From positions 248,001 to 312,000 of the forward strand of contig JADJYW010000029.1 in assembly GCA_016719605.1 (NCBI GenBank): 64,000 bases of DNA. The letters run 5' to 3'. The number at the start of each line of letters is the position of its first letter. Within the stretch, counting starts at the first letter, position 1. Source of the DNA: Lewinellaceae bacterium. GTDB lineage: Bacteria; Bacteroidota; Bacteroidia; Chitinophagales; Saprospiraceae. Made by a program: the position numbers and the translations under genes. The notes below the pieces were generated by a model. The model ran no database searches and was not told the DNA's origin. It saw only the letters and a list, made by a program, of their open reading frames with translations. Shown piece after piece: positions 35,011 through 45,006 of this stretch.

Positions 35011-36415
35011 AGGGCAGCAGGAGCAATTGCTCCACCCACACCCGCGCAGCGGTTTGCACCCGCACGGCATACCAGCCCGGCTGGAGCCTGTCGGTATCGA
35101 GCCGTATCTGCTGCTCCACCTGGATTGATCCGCCAGCCGGCTCAATCCTTTGCACGATACGCCCGTCGGCGCCGATCAAATCAATGACACCGGACTGCCA
35201 CTGACCGGGCAACACTAAGCGAGCAAGACCCGCGCGGGCAGGATTGGGATACAGCCGAGGCATCTCCGCCCCGATAACCGTCAGCGGTGCGGCACTGGTT
35301 TGCACTAAACTTTTGCGCGGACCAGCCAACACGCTCTGGATATGCGCCGCCTGCCCCTGAGAAAACATATTCATGCAGTCCTCACTGGAATAGTCCATGT
35401 AGTTTTCCACCAGATCGGGCATATCCATGCCGTAGTGCGGCTCCATCTTGTTGCAGGAATTGCGGGTTTTGTCGCAATCAAACGCCGACTGGGCACCGGC
35501 AAACGGAGTATCGTCTATGCCGTCGCTTTGGTTGCAGTCGTTGGGCAGGCCGAGGACGCCGCCGTCGCCCCAGATGTGGCGCAGGCCGAGGTAGTGGCCT
35601 ATTTCATGGGTGGCGGTACGTCCGCGAATGGTGAGATTGCCGCCGCTGCCGTCGGGGTTTTCTACGAGGTTGGGGTTGTTGCGCCCAATGGTGCGGAAAT
35701 CGAGCACCACACCGTCTTGTTCGAGGGTCGGCGCGCCGCTGTCGGCGGGCCAGTTGCCGAGGTTGTTGGGCGGGAAAGCGAAGCCGAGTACCTGACCGAG
35801 CGTAAGGCCGCCGAACGTGAGAGGCTGGATTTTGCACACCCAGAGGTTCAGGTACTGAGCGGGGTCCCGGGCATCGCTGCCGCCCTGGCTGCCGGTTTTC
35901 AGGTTGAGCAACAGATCGCTACCCAGCAGGCTGAGTTCAAAATTAGCCGTCGTTTGTACCCGCACGATTTCGGCAAGTTCAAACGTGACTTGCGGGTTGC
36001 CGGCGGCCGGTTTGAATATATCCCGAAGGTTGGCGGTGTCGGCATTTTGGCGGTTGTAGTCCTCGTTCAGGCCGGCGATCTGGTCGAGGATAATGCTGTC
36101 GGCCAGATTTTCCTCCGGGTTTTTCCAGACGACATGGACCACGACACGGATAGTCACCGGGGAGCGGTCGGCTGCCGCTACCGGCCGGTTTTGACTTTCC
36201 TCAAACGTGGCCCGGAAGGCCCGGTGCAAATCAGGGTACCGGTTTTTTACGATGTGGTCGAATACCTCGTTGCCGCAGAGGATCGGCAGTGATTCGGTTT
36301 TTTGGCCGGAAATAGCATTTATCCCAAAAAGCAGTACCGGCAGCACCAGGGCATACCGGGCAAAATTCGAGGAACAGCAACACTGGAGACGGGAGAACAG
36401 GCGCATTTTGGACAT
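35009..36415 (-). CDS. Secreted M43-family zinc metalloprotease with T9SS tail
   Basis: About 468 residues with a signal peptide (RYALVLPVLLFGINAISGQK). The catalytic motif is H270EIGHYLGLRH280 (HExxHxxGxxH), the pappalysin/cytophagalysin signature, followed by an NYMDYSSEDCMNMFSQGQ Met-turn region. The conserved propeptide-side VVVHVVW and FRTIG stretches are also present. The C-terminal ~90 residues, starting LYPNPARAG, resemble a type A T9SS sorting domain, so export to the cell surface by the type IX system is expected. The start at 36415 (MSKMRLFSRL) places the signal peptide at the N-terminus. Confidence 0.92.
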   Translation of the reverse strand: MSKMRLFSRLQCCCSSNFARYALVLPVLLFGINAISGQKTESLPILCGNEVFDHIVKNRYPDLHRAFRATFEESQNRPVAAADRSPVTIRVVVHVVWKNPEENLADSIILDQIAGLNEDYNRQNADTANLRDIFKPAAGNPQVTFELAEIVRVQTTANFELSLLGSDLLLNLKTGSQGGSDARDPAQYLNLWVCKIQPLTFGGLTLGQVLGFAFPPNNLGNWPADSGAPTLEQDGVVLDFRTIGRNNPNLVENPDGSGGNLTIRGRTATHEIGHYLGLRHIWGDGGVLGLPNDCNQSDGIDDTPFAGAQSAFDCDKTRNSCNKMEPHYGMDMPDLVENYMDYSSEDCMNMFSQGQAAHIQSVLAGPRKSLVQTSAAPLTVIGAEMPRLYPNPARAGLARLVLPGQWQSGVIDLIGADGRIVQRIEPAGGSIQVEQQIRLDTDRLQPGWYAVRVQTAARVWVEQLLLLP

Positions 36416-36516
36416 GGTCAGAGCGTTTTTTCGTTGTTTTTTGAAAATAAGTACCGGAAGAGCAGGGCAAAATACGGAAAGTTGGAATTTGACCAATAGG
36501 CCGTCGTTCCGGTGCC

Positions 36517-36524
36517 TACTTTTG
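36517..36524 (+). promoter_or_regulatory. Candidate -7 box for the M1 peptidase gene
   Basis: TACTTTTG matches TAnnTTTG and ends 21 bases before the ATG. A TTG at 36489-36491 is 25 bases away, longer than the consensus spacing. Confidence 0.4.
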
Positions 36525-36545
36525 CCCGCCACACAAATTGATTCT

Positions 36546-38204
36546 ATGAAAAAAACGATTCTTGCCCAAGGCCTGCTTTGCCTCCTGGTGGTGCTGACAA
36601 CCCCGCCCACCGGTTTTGCACAACAACAAACTTTCACCCTTGACGACACCCTGCGCGGCAGTATCACCGCCGAACGCGCCTGGTGGGACCTCGGGTATTA
36701 CGACCTGCGGGTCAATGTGGATGCCGAAAATAAAAGCATTTCCGGCAGCAATGCCGTGCACTATCGCGTGTTGAAACCCGGCCAAACCCTGCAAATTGAC
36801 CTGCAGCCGCCTCTGCGCATCGAGCGGGCGGAGCAGGACGGACAAGCGCTCGACGTGCGCCGGATGGGCGCCAATGCGTATTTTATTGATTTGAAAAAAG
36901 AACAAAAAACCGGCGCCCGCGAGGCGCTCACGGTGTGGTATTCCGGCAAACCCCGCAAGGCGCGCAATGCACCGTGGGATGGCGGGTTCAGCTGGTCGAA
37001 GGACGCCCAGGGCCGCCCCTTCGTGGCCACATCCTGCCAGGGCCTCGGCGCCAGTGTATGGTGGCCTTGCAAAGACCACGCCTACGACGAACCGGACTCC
37101 CAGACTGTGTCCATCACCGTGCGGGAGCCGCTCATGGACGTGTCCAACGGCCGCCTGCGCCGGGTGACAGACAACGGCGACGGCACACGCACCTTCGAGT
37201 GGCATGTGTCCAACCCGATCAACAACTACGGCGTGAACATCAATATGGCCGTTTACGAACATTTTGCCGACACATTTATGGGCGAAAAGGGCCTGCTCAC
37301 GCTGGACTACTACGTCCTGCCCGAAAACCTCGACAAAGCCAAAGAGCAGTTCCAGCAGGTAAAAGGTATGCTGCGGGCATTCGAGTACTGGTTCGGGCCG
37401 TACCCGTTTTACGAAGACGGCTACAAACTCGTAGAGGTACCCTATCTCGGCATGGAGCACCAGAGTTCGGTAACCTACGGCAATAAATACATGAACGGCT
37501 ACCTTGGCCGCGACCTGTCGGGCACCGGCTGGGGCAAAAAATGGGACTTCATTATCATCCACGAGTCAGGGCACGAGTGGTTTGCCAACAACATCACCTA
37601 CCGCGACATCGCGGATATGTGGGTACACGAGAGTTTTACCAATTACAGCGAGGGACTGTACACGGAATACCATTTCGGCAAGGATGCCGGCGCCGCATAC
37701 ATCCGGGGGCTGCGTTCGGGCATTCGCAACCGGCAGCCCATCGTAGGCGTGTACGATGTGAACTCGGAAGGCTCCGGCGATATGTACAACAAAGGCGGCA
37801 ACATGCTGCACACCATTCGCCAGATCGTGGACGACGATGAAAAATGGCTCGCTATCCTGCGCGGCCTGAACCGCGACTTTTACCACCAAACCGTAGACGG
37901 CGCACAAGTGGAGGCGTACATCAGCCGGCACTCGGGCAAGAACCTGCAAAAAACCTTTGACCAGTACTTGCGCCAAATCAATATCCCCGTACTGGAGTAC
38001 CGCCTGAAAAAAGGAAAACTGGAGTACCGCTGGAACGACTGCGTACCGGGTTTCGACATGCCGGTAAAGGTGACGCTGGCGCCCGACCGGTTCGAGTTTA
38101 TTTACCCGACACCGGAGTGGAAAACCACCCCCGCCAAACGCCTGAAGAAAAAGAATTTTCGGGTGGATGAGAATTTTTATGTACTGGTGCAGGAGGTGCG
38201 GTAA
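36546..38204 (+). CDS. Secreted M1-family metallopeptidase
   Basis: A protein of 552 residues with a signal peptide (MKKTILAQGLLCLLVVLTTP...FAQQ). It has the gluzincin motif H339ESGH343 with the third zinc ligand E362 in WVHESFTNYSEG (spacing HExxH-18-E) and the exopeptidase motif variant GMEHQ near 302-306, where GAMEN is usual. The N-terminal beta-saddle domain (about 45-220) is present. The helical C-terminal domain is short, as in Bacteroidota periplasmic or secreted M1 enzymes. It removes N-terminal residues from peptides. It stands alone, with a converging Crp-family gene downstream. Confidence 0.93.
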   Translation: MKKTILAQGLLCLLVVLTTPPTGFAQQQTFTLDDTLRGSITAERAWWDLGYYDLRVNVDAENKSISGSNAVHYRVLKPGQTLQIDLQPPLRIERAEQDGQALDVRRMGANAYFIDLKKEQKTGAREALTVWYSGKPRKARNAPWDGGFSWSKDAQGRPFVATSCQGLGASVWWPCKDHAYDEPDSQTVSITVREPLMDVSNGRLRRVTDNGDGTRTFEWHVSNPINNYGVNINMAVYEHFADTFMGEKGLLTLDYYVLPENLDKAKEQFQQVKGMLRAFEYWFGPYPFYEDGYKLVEVPYLGMEHQSSVTYGNKYMNGYLGRDLSGTGWGKKWDFIIIHESGHEWFANNITYRDIADMWVHESFTNYSEGLYTEYHFGKDAGAAYIRGLRSGIRNRQPIVGVYDVNSEGSGDMYNKGGNMLHTIRQIVDDDEKWLAILRGLNRDFYHQTVDGAQVEAYISRHSGKNLQKTFDQYLRQINIPVLEYRLKKGKLEYRWNDCVPGFDMPVKVTLAPDRFEFIYPTPEWKTTPAKRLKKKNFRVDENFYVLVQEVR

Positions 38205-38258
38205 CTACACCAAAATGTGGCCGGCTCATAAGTCACCCACCCGAAAAACGGCTCGCTT

Positions 38259-38930
38259 TTAGTTTAACTTGTCCAAATCCCGGATCAGAATCGAGTTCCG
38301 GTTGAAGTGGATGAGGTTTGACTTGCGCAGTTCGTTCAGAATCGCCGTTACCGTTTGGCGGCTGGCGCCTACGAGGTTGGCGATGTCCTGCTGGGTGAGA
38401 CCGTGTTTGACCAGCGTTTCATAACCGACCTGACGACCACGGGCACCGGCACTTTCTTTCAAAAACTCCACGATACGGGTGCGCACATCTTTCAGAATGA
38501 GCGACTCCCATTGGCGCTCCGCTTTGCGCAGGCGCTCGCCAATGGACAACATGATTGCCTGAGACAGATCGAAGTTGCGTTCGAGAAACGGTTTGAAATC
38601 GGCGACCCGGATCACACAAAACTTGACATCCTGGTTCATGGCACTGGCAAATTCGGCGCGGCTCTTCTCCCCGGTCAGGCCCATTTCCCCAAACAAGGTG
38701 TGCGGGTGCTGGATACTCTTGATGATCTCGCGGCCATCCGGTGAATAAATGCCGATCTTGATCGTGCCCTGTACCAGCAGACAGAAGTAGTCGCTCGGCT
38801 CATCGGCTAAATAAATGTAGCCGTGCTTGTACGCGGTGCGCAGCTCGGTTACACGAGCCAGCGCTTGTAGTTCGTCCGGTGAAAGGGCGGAAAGGATTGG
38901 GAATCGCTGTAGTACAGACAATACATCCAT
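38259..38930 (-). CDS. Crp/Fnr family transcriptional regulator
   Basis: A protein of 223 residues: a cyclic-nucleotide-binding fold (about 20-135, containing GYIYLADEPSDYFCLLVQGT and HTLFGEMGLTGEKSRAEFAS), a dimerisation helix, and a C-terminal winged helix (HGLTQQDIANLVGASRQTVT). The usual cAMP-contact RxxS motif appears as SRAEFAS, lacking the canonical pair, so the ligand may differ or be absent. No FNR cysteines are present. It diverges from glgB and could regulate it, but no operator was identified. Confidence 0.93.
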   Translation of the reverse strand: MDVLSVLQRFPILSALSPDELQALARVTELRTAYKHGYIYLADEPSDYFCLLVQGTIKIGIYSPDGREIIKSIQHPHTLFGEMGLTGEKSRAEFASAMNQDVKFCVIRVADFKPFLERNFDLSQAIMLSIGERLRKAERQWESLILKDVRTRIVEFLKESAGARGRQVGYETLVKHGLTQQDIANLVGASRQTVTAILNELRKSNLIHFNRNSILIRDLDKLN

Positions 38931-39117
38931 AGTAAAAAAGATTGTTGCGGATTAGAATGAAGATTGGTTTGCAAAGCGGGTAAACCAAGAATTATGCCAA
39001 GGGTGTGTTAACACCGGTATTCCACTCTGAATTGAACATCAGGGTGTTACTTTTACCCGCCGGAAAAAACAAGCGTACCTTGCTGCGCTGTTTTTGAACT
39101 ACCCAACTCGTGTTACT

Positions 39118-41147
39118 ATGCAGACAGTCAAAGCATTCTCGCTCCTCACCGATTTCGATATTGCCCTGTTCCAAAGCGGCAAGCACTTTCGGATGTATCA
39201 AAAATTGGGCAGCCACCCCGTCGAATGCGACGGAGAGCGGGGCGTCTACTTTGCGGTTTGGGCGCCTCATGCCCGGCAGGTATCGGTTACAGGCACGTTC
39301 AACGCCTGGAACCCCAAGAGCCATGTACTCCTGCCCCGCTGGGACAAGAGCGGCATCTGGGAGGGGTTTATCCCCAACATCGGCAAAGGCACAGTTTACA
39401 AATACCACATCACCATGCAAAACGGCAAGGGGCTCGACAAAGGCGACCCCTACGCCATCCGCTGGGAAACACCACCCGGTACAGCATCCATTGTGTGGGA
39501 ACTCGGCGAAGACTATACCTGGCAGGACGGCGCCTGGCTCGACAAGCGCCTCCGGCAAGCTGGCAAACCCCAACCCTGGTCCGTCTATGAAGTCCACCCC
39601 GGCTCCTGGAAAAAAATACCGGAAGACGGCAATCGTTCCCTCAACTTTCGGGAACTGGCCGACGATCTGGTGCCCTACGTCAAGGAAATGGGCTTTTCCC
39701 ACATCGAGCTTATGCCGGTCATGGAACACCCTTACTTCCCCTCTTGGGGCTACCAAATCACCGGTTTTTTCGCCCCGTCCGGCCGCTTTGGGCCACCTGA
39801 AGATTTTATGCACTTCATAGACGCGTGCCACCAGGCCGAACTCGGTGTCATACTCGACTGGGTGCCGTCCCACTTTCCCGGCGACATCCACGGCCTGTAC
39901 CTGTTCGACGGCTCCCACCTGTACGAGTACGCTGATATGCGCCGCGGGTACCACCCCGACTGGAATAGTTATGTATTCGACTACGGCCGCAACGAGGTAC
40001 GCTCCTTCCTCATTTCCAACGCCCTGTTTTGGCTCGACAAATACCATATTGACGGTTTGCGCGTGGATGCCGTAGCGTCCATGTTGTACCACGACTATTC
40101 CCGTAAGGAGGGCGAATGGATTCCCAACATCCACGGTGGCCGCGAAAACCTGGAGGCCATCTCTTTTCTGCGCGACTTCAACGAGGCCGCTTACAAAAAC
40201 TACCCCGGCATCGAGACTATAGCCGAGGAAAGCACCGCCTTTCCCGGTGTGAGCAAACCCATTTGGGAAGGCGGGCTGGGTTTTGGCCAAAAATGGATGA
40301 TGGGCTGGATGCACGACGCGCTGAACTACTTCAAACGCCCGCCTGTGTTCCGCCGCTGGCACCAGAGCGAGATTACTTTTTCTATGGTCTATGCCTTCTC
40401 CGAACGCTTCATGCTGCCGCTCAGCCACGACGAGGTGGTGCACATGAAGGCATCGCTGCTCTACAAAATGCCGGGCAACGAGTGGGAAAAATTTGCCAAC
40501 CTGCGCGCGCTTTTCGGTCACCAATGGACTCATCCCGGCTCCCACATCCTGTTCATGGGCGGCGAATTGGGGCAAACGACCGAGTGGAGCCACGACCGCG
40601 GCGTGGTTTGGGAACTCCTCCAGTACGACTACCACAAGGGCTGCCAGGAATGGGTCAGGGCACTCAACCAACTCTACCAAAAACACCCCGCACTCTGGTG
40701 GAATGCCTTCACGCCCGAGGGCTACGAATGGATCAGCGGCGACGATACCGAAAACTGTGTGCTGGCCTACCTGCGCAAAGGCCGCTCCACCGATAAGGTG
40801 CTGCTGGTGGTTTGTCATTTCAAGCCGGGCGTGCTGGAAAACTACACCGTTGGTGTGCCCTACGGCGGCACCTGGCGCGAAGTCCTCAACAGCGACGACC
40901 CGCGCTTCGGGGGCAGTGGCACCGTCAACGGCGATCTGAAAGCAGAAAAAATAGCCTCGCACGGACACGAGCAGTCCATAACCCTGCAACTGGCATCATT
41001 GGCCGTGCAAATTTTTGAAGGCGTGCATTTGCCAAAATCGAAGCCGCCGGCAACCAAAAAACAAGCCGGCAAATTACCTGCCGGCAAATTGCCAAAGGGG
41101 AAAAACAACCCGCCAAACGGGCAACGCCCGAATCGGTCAAATCCTGA
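39118..41147 (+). CDS. glgB: 1,4-alpha-glucan branching enzyme GlgB
   Basis: Forms alpha-1,6 branches in glycogen (cytoplasm). A CBM48 domain (YFAVWAPHARQVSVTGTFNA, ~40-130) is followed by a GH13 barrel with WELLPS-like LVPYVKEMGFSHIELMPVME, nucleophile D317 in GLRVDAVASM, acid/base E370/E371 in TIAEESTAFPGVS, and PLSHDEVVHMK. The branching-enzyme N1 domain is absent, as in short GlgBs. The uninterrupted frame continues past the normal C-terminus (LAVQIFEG) into lpxD. One extra base near 41092 would give a tail ending ATPESVKS and a stop at 41145-41147 (676 residues). I annotate that end because lpxD has its own start and -7 box, but the fusion as written cannot be excluded. Confidence 0.9.
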
Positions 41148-41182
41148 TGTGTATGCCGAACACCTGCTTGGGACATATTGCG

Positions 41183-41190
41183 TACATTTG
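41183..41190 (+). promoter_or_regulatory. Candidate -7 box for lpxD
   Basis: TACATTTG, a TAnnTTTG match, followed by GCCGCC and 54 bases before the lpxD ATG. No ideal TTG. Its presence argues that lpxD is transcribed independently of glgB. Confidence 0.45.
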
Positions 41191-41244
41191 CCGCCGATTT
41201 GCAATATCCCGTTTTTCTCATCATTCGCCCAGTTCTATCCCGGC

Positions 41245-42287
41245 ATGGACATCACGGCCGCACAACTTGCCCATTTGCTCAAAGGCACCCTGGAGGGTAA
41301 CCCTGATGCTACCGTCCGTCAGCCGGCACGCATCGAGGAAGCCCGGGAAGGGGACTTCGCATTTCTGGATAATCCGAAATACGAATCCTACGCCTATTCC
41401 ACCAAGGCTTCTATCTTGCTGGTAAACAAAAACTTTCAGCCCACGCAGCCTGTTTCAGCTACCCTGATTCGCGTGGACGACGTGCGTACCAGTCTGGCAT
41501 TTTTGCTGGAAAGGTTCAACGACATCGTATCGCCCAACGGCGCTCCCGCTCAGGTAGACGAAAAAGCCAGCGTACACCCCGATGTACAAATCGGTAACCA
41601 AAGTGCCATTGGCGCCTTCACGGTGGTTGAAGCGGGCGCCGTCATCGGCGACAACTGCAACATCTACCCGCAGGTGTTTATCGGCCGCAACGTGCACATT
41701 GGGAACAACTGCAAACTGTACCCGGGGTGCGCATACACCACAACTGCATCATCGGCGACAACTGCGTGCTGCATGCCAACGCCGTGATCGGCGCCGACGG
41801 CTTCGGCTTCGCGCCCCAGGAGGACAAATCCTGGAAAAAGGTACCCCACGTCGGCAATGTTGTTTTGGAAAACAATGTCGAAATTGGCGCCAACGCCTGT
41901 ATTGACCGCGCTGCCCTCGGCAGCACTATCCTGCGCACCGGCGTCAAAATTGACAACCTCGTACACATCGCGCACAATGTGGAAGTGGGCAAAAACTCCG
42001 TAATGGCCGCTCAGGTCGGTGTAGCCGGCAGCACCAAAATCGGGGAAAACGTGCAACTCGGCGGCCAAACCGGTATTGCCGGCCACCTGACGATAGCCGA
42101 CGGTACCCGCGTACAAGCCCAAAGCGGCATCGCCTCTTCTGTGCGCGAACCAAACCAGGCCTTGTTTGGTGCACCGGCAATTGACTACAACGACTATGTC
42201 CGCGCCTATGTCGTGTTCAAAAACTTGCCGGAACTTCAGAAAAAAGTGCGGACGCTGGAGCGGATTCTGAAAGAATTACAAGGTTAA
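41245..42287 (+). CDS. lpxD: UDP-3-O-acylglucosamine N-acyltransferase LpxD (apparent frameshift)
   Basis: Adds the N-linked 3-hydroxyacyl chain in lipid A synthesis. The N-terminal uridine-binding domain starts MDITAAQLAHLLKGTLEGNP, with EAREGDFAFLDNPKYE. The left-handed beta-helix hexapeptides follow (VHPDVQIGNQSAIGAFTVVE and onward), with the catalytic histidine region HIAHNVEVGKNSVMAAQ and GQTGIAGHLTIADGT. The frame breaks at 41724-41727, where GGGG needs one more G to read YPGVRIHHNCIIGDNC; repaired length is 347 residues, normal. It is probably a sequencing indel, since an essential outer-membrane gene is unlikely to be dead. Confidence 0.9.
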
Positions 42288-42329
42288 ACACAAGAGGCAA
42301 ATTTGCAAGGAGCAACCTGACAGGTAAAA

Positions 42330-44600
42330 TTACAGCACCTGCAATTTTGCAAACCGCAGCACGATGCGCCGCTCCGGCAGATCGTCATTTTTGAATTGAA
42401 TCGTGGCCACCTTGTTTGCTGCCGGCCCTTCCACGCTCATGACCTGGCCTTCCCCAAACTTGAGATGCAGCACCGTAGCCCCGGGCACGACGGCTTCGGT
42501 GGGCGAAGCAGCAAAATTGGCGGGTACCGCCGTGCCGGCCGGCGCCGGTTGGCGCGGTTTGGCAAAATAACCCGAAACGCTCGCACGCGGGCTGCCGCCG
42601 CTGCCGGCCATGGCGCTTTGCCGTGCCGTACCAAACCCGCCGAGTAATTCAAAGTGCTCGCTGCTGATTTCTTCCAGAAAACGGGATGGTTCACATTCGC
42701 GCACCTGCCCGTAGCGGTAGCGGGTTTTGGCGTAGGAAATGGTGAGCAATTCCTTGGCCCGCGTGACGGCAACATAGAACAGGCGACGCTCCTCGTCCAG
42801 GCCATTCGGATCCTCGAACGACATGAACGACGGGAACAGATTTTCTTCCAAACCGGTCACGAACACACTGCGGTACTCCAGTCCCTTGGCCGAGTGGGTA
42901 CTCATCAGGGTGATGAAGTCCGAATCGTCGGCGGCCTGATCCGCATCGGTGAGCAGGCTGATCGTTTGGAGGTAGGCGGCAAGCGAGCGTTCGGTAGTGT
43001 CGCTTTCCGGGGTGCTGAGTTGGTTATCGGTGAACTCGCTGATGGCATCCAGCACGGCGTTGGCGTTTTCGAGGCGGCTGATACCCTCGGGTGTTGGGTC
43101 GCTCTTGAGCGCATCGAGCAGTCCCGACTGGCGGAGGATGTCGGAAGCGAGTTTAGAGGCCGGATCGGTGGCGGATCGGCGCTGCCAGTTTTCCACCATA
43201 CTCCGAAACGCGGCGAGCGCCTTGCGGGCGCGGTCGGGCACATCCACAAAAAGCATGGAATCCCAGGCAGTCATGTTGTGCGCACCGGCATATTGGCTGA
43301 TCTTGTCCACCGTAGCAGTACTGATGCCCCGGGTCGGGTAATTGATAACCCGGCGCAGGGCTTCTTCATCGCCGGCGTTGACGGCAAGACGCAGGTAGGC
43401 CACGAGGTCTTTCACTTCTTTTCTTTGATAAAACGACAGTCCGCCGAACACGCGATAGGGCAGGTTCAGGCGGCGCAGGTGTTCCTCAAATTTGCGGCTC
43501 TGGGCATTGGTGCGGTACAGAATAGCAATTTCGGCGTTGGCCAGGTGGTACCGGTGCTTCTGTTCCAGAATCAGGTCGGCCACCCGGCGCCCCTCCTCGT
43601 CGTCGCTTATGCATTTGAGCAGTTTGATCTTGTGTCGGTCTTCTCGATCGGTCCAGATCGTTTTCTGGAGTTGGCGGCGGTTGTAGGAAATAACCTCGTT
43701 GGCTGCCGACACGATGTGGTGGGTGCTGCGGTAGTTCTGTTCGAGTTTGAAGGTTTGCAGGGTCGGGTAATCTTTTTCGAAGTCGAGGATATTGTCAATC
43801 GTGGCGCCGCGGAAGGCATAGATGCTCTGGGCATCGTCGCCCACAATGAACACGTTTTCGGGGCTGCCGTCATACTTCACCAGGCGCCGCACAATGGCAT
43901 ACTGGAGGAAGTTGGTATCCTGAAATTCGTCCACATGGATGTAGCGAAATTTTTGCTGATACTTTTCGGCTACATCGGCATGGTCGCGCAGGAGTCGGTA
44001 GAGTTGGAGCAACAGGTCGTCGAAGTCCATCGCGCCGGAGCGCTGGCAGCGCGCGGTGTATTTTTCGTAGATATCCGCGATGTAGGGGCGCTTGGCCTGG
44101 CGGTCTTGCTGCATCATATCGGCATTAGCGCGGTAGGCCTTGGGGGTAATCAGGTTGCTCTTGGCTAAGGAAATACGCGAGCGGATAGCGCCCGCATTGT
44201 AGGCCTGCGGGTCGAGGTTCATTTCCTTGATGATCGTGCGCAGGAGGCTCGTCGTATCATCGGTGTCATACACGGAAAAATTGGACGGGAAGCCGATTTT
44301 TTGTGCTTCAGCCCGAAGGATGCGCGCAAAAACCGAGTGAAATGTGCCGGCCCACACCTGCTGGGCCTTGGGGCCAACAACCCGCTCAATACGTTCCTTC
44401 ATCTCGCGTGCGGCTTTGTTGGTGAACGTCAACGCCAGAATTTGCCAGGGCGACACACCCTGCTCCAGCAGGTGCGCAATGCGGTAGGTCAGTACCCGCG
44501 TTTTGCCGGAACCCGGGCCGGCAATGACCAGCACCGGGCCTTCCGTGGCGGTTACGGCCGCGCGTTGAATTGGGTTGAGCTCGTCGAGATAATGTGCCAT
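42330..44600 (-). CDS. UvrD/PcrA-type ATP-dependent DNA helicase
   Basis: A superfamily 1 3'-5' helicase of 756 residues for repair and replication restart. Motifs: LNPIQRAAV (Q motif), Walker A AGPGSGKTRVL, TFTNKAAREMKERI (Ia), DEFQDTN (II), VGDDAQSIYAFRGA (III), LEQNYRS (IV), STHSAKGLEYRSVFVTGLEE (V, where the usual T-x-H-x-A-K-G-L-E is intact) and VAVTRAKELLTISYA (VI). The C-terminal ~70 residues include the Tudor-like KFGEGQVMSVEGPAANKVAT that binds RNA polymerase in PcrA/UvrD. Length is close to PcrA. Intact frame. Gene neighbours are unrelated. Confidence 0.95.
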   Translation of the reverse strand: MAHYLDELNPIQRAAVTATEGPVLVIAGPGSGKTRVLTYRIAHLLEQGVSPWQILALTFTNKAAREMKERIERVVGPKAQQVWAGTFHSVFARILRAEAQKIGFPSNFSVYDTDDTTSLLRTIIKEMNLDPQAYNAGAIRSRISLAKSNLITPKAYRANADMMQQDRQAKRPYIADIYEKYTARCQRSGAMDFDDLLLQLYRLLRDHADVAEKYQQKFRYIHVDEFQDTNFLQYAIVRRLVKYDGSPENVFIVGDDAQSIYAFRGATIDNILDFEKDYPTLQTFKLEQNYRSTHHIVSAANEVISYNRRQLQKTIWTDREDRHKIKLLKCISDDEEGRRVADLILEQKHRYHLANAEIAILYRTNAQSRKFEEHLRRLNLPYRVFGGLSFYQRKEVKDLVAYLRLAVNAGDEEALRRVINYPTRGISTATVDKISQYAGAHNMTAWDSMLFVDVPDRARKALAAFRSMVENWQRRSATDPASKLASDILRQSGLLDALKSDPTPEGISRLENANAVLDAISEFTDNQLSTPESDTTERSLAAYLQTISLLTDADQAADDSDFITLMSTHSAKGLEYRSVFVTGLEENLFPSFMSFEDPNGLDEERRLFYVAVTRAKELLTISYAKTRYRYGQVRECEPSRFLEEISSEHFELLGGFGTARQSAMAGSGGSPRASVSGYFAKPRQPAPAGTAVPANFAASPTEAVVPGATVLHLKFGEGQVMSVEGPAANKVATIQFKNDDLPERRIVLRFAKLQVL

Positions 44601-45006
44601 ATCGGATAGGTTGAGAAAGGGTTAAGAAGGTTGAGAGGGTACTGATTTTGAGCGTGTTCAGAAAACTGTGTCAACGGTGTTTTTCCAACCTTGGAACGCC
44701 GCGCGCGGGTCTTTTGACCTACGGTATGCACACAACTGGAGTTTGTTTTAAATAGATTGCAGTGTTTTGAAATTCAAATGTTTAGAAAAAGCCCCTCCCA
44801 AGGGGGGGGGGGGGGGTTGACACGCGCGACGAGAACGCACTAAATCATTGAAAACCATAGTATTTTGAACACTCCCCTGATTTTTGAGCACTCTCCCCAC
44901 TCCCCGGCAAAGTTAGAAAGTAAATACCCCCTCTTCACCTGCCCAACCTTCTCCACCATTTTTCTCAACCGCCACAAACCGTACTTTCGCGCCAAAAGCA
45001 TTACAG
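44601..45006. other. 406-base intergenic region with G15 tract
   Basis: The spacer between the divergent helicase and M29 aminopeptidase genes. Near the helicase start it carries degenerate GGTTGAGA/GGTTAAGA units (44608-44640). At 44791-44816 AGCCCCTCCCAA runs into 15 consecutive Gs, which looks like a decayed copy of the CCCCTCTCC-AA(A)GG-GGGG palindrome found in ileS. TACTTTCG at 44981-44988 resembles a -7 box for the aminopeptidase. No gene seen. Confidence 0.6.

Noticed and set aside
39118..41787. A bifunctional GlgB-LpxD enzyme as the main call.
   Set aside because: The junction is poorly conserved low-complexity sequence, a one-base change restores a stop, and lpxD has its own start and -7 box. 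Kept only as a low-interest observation.
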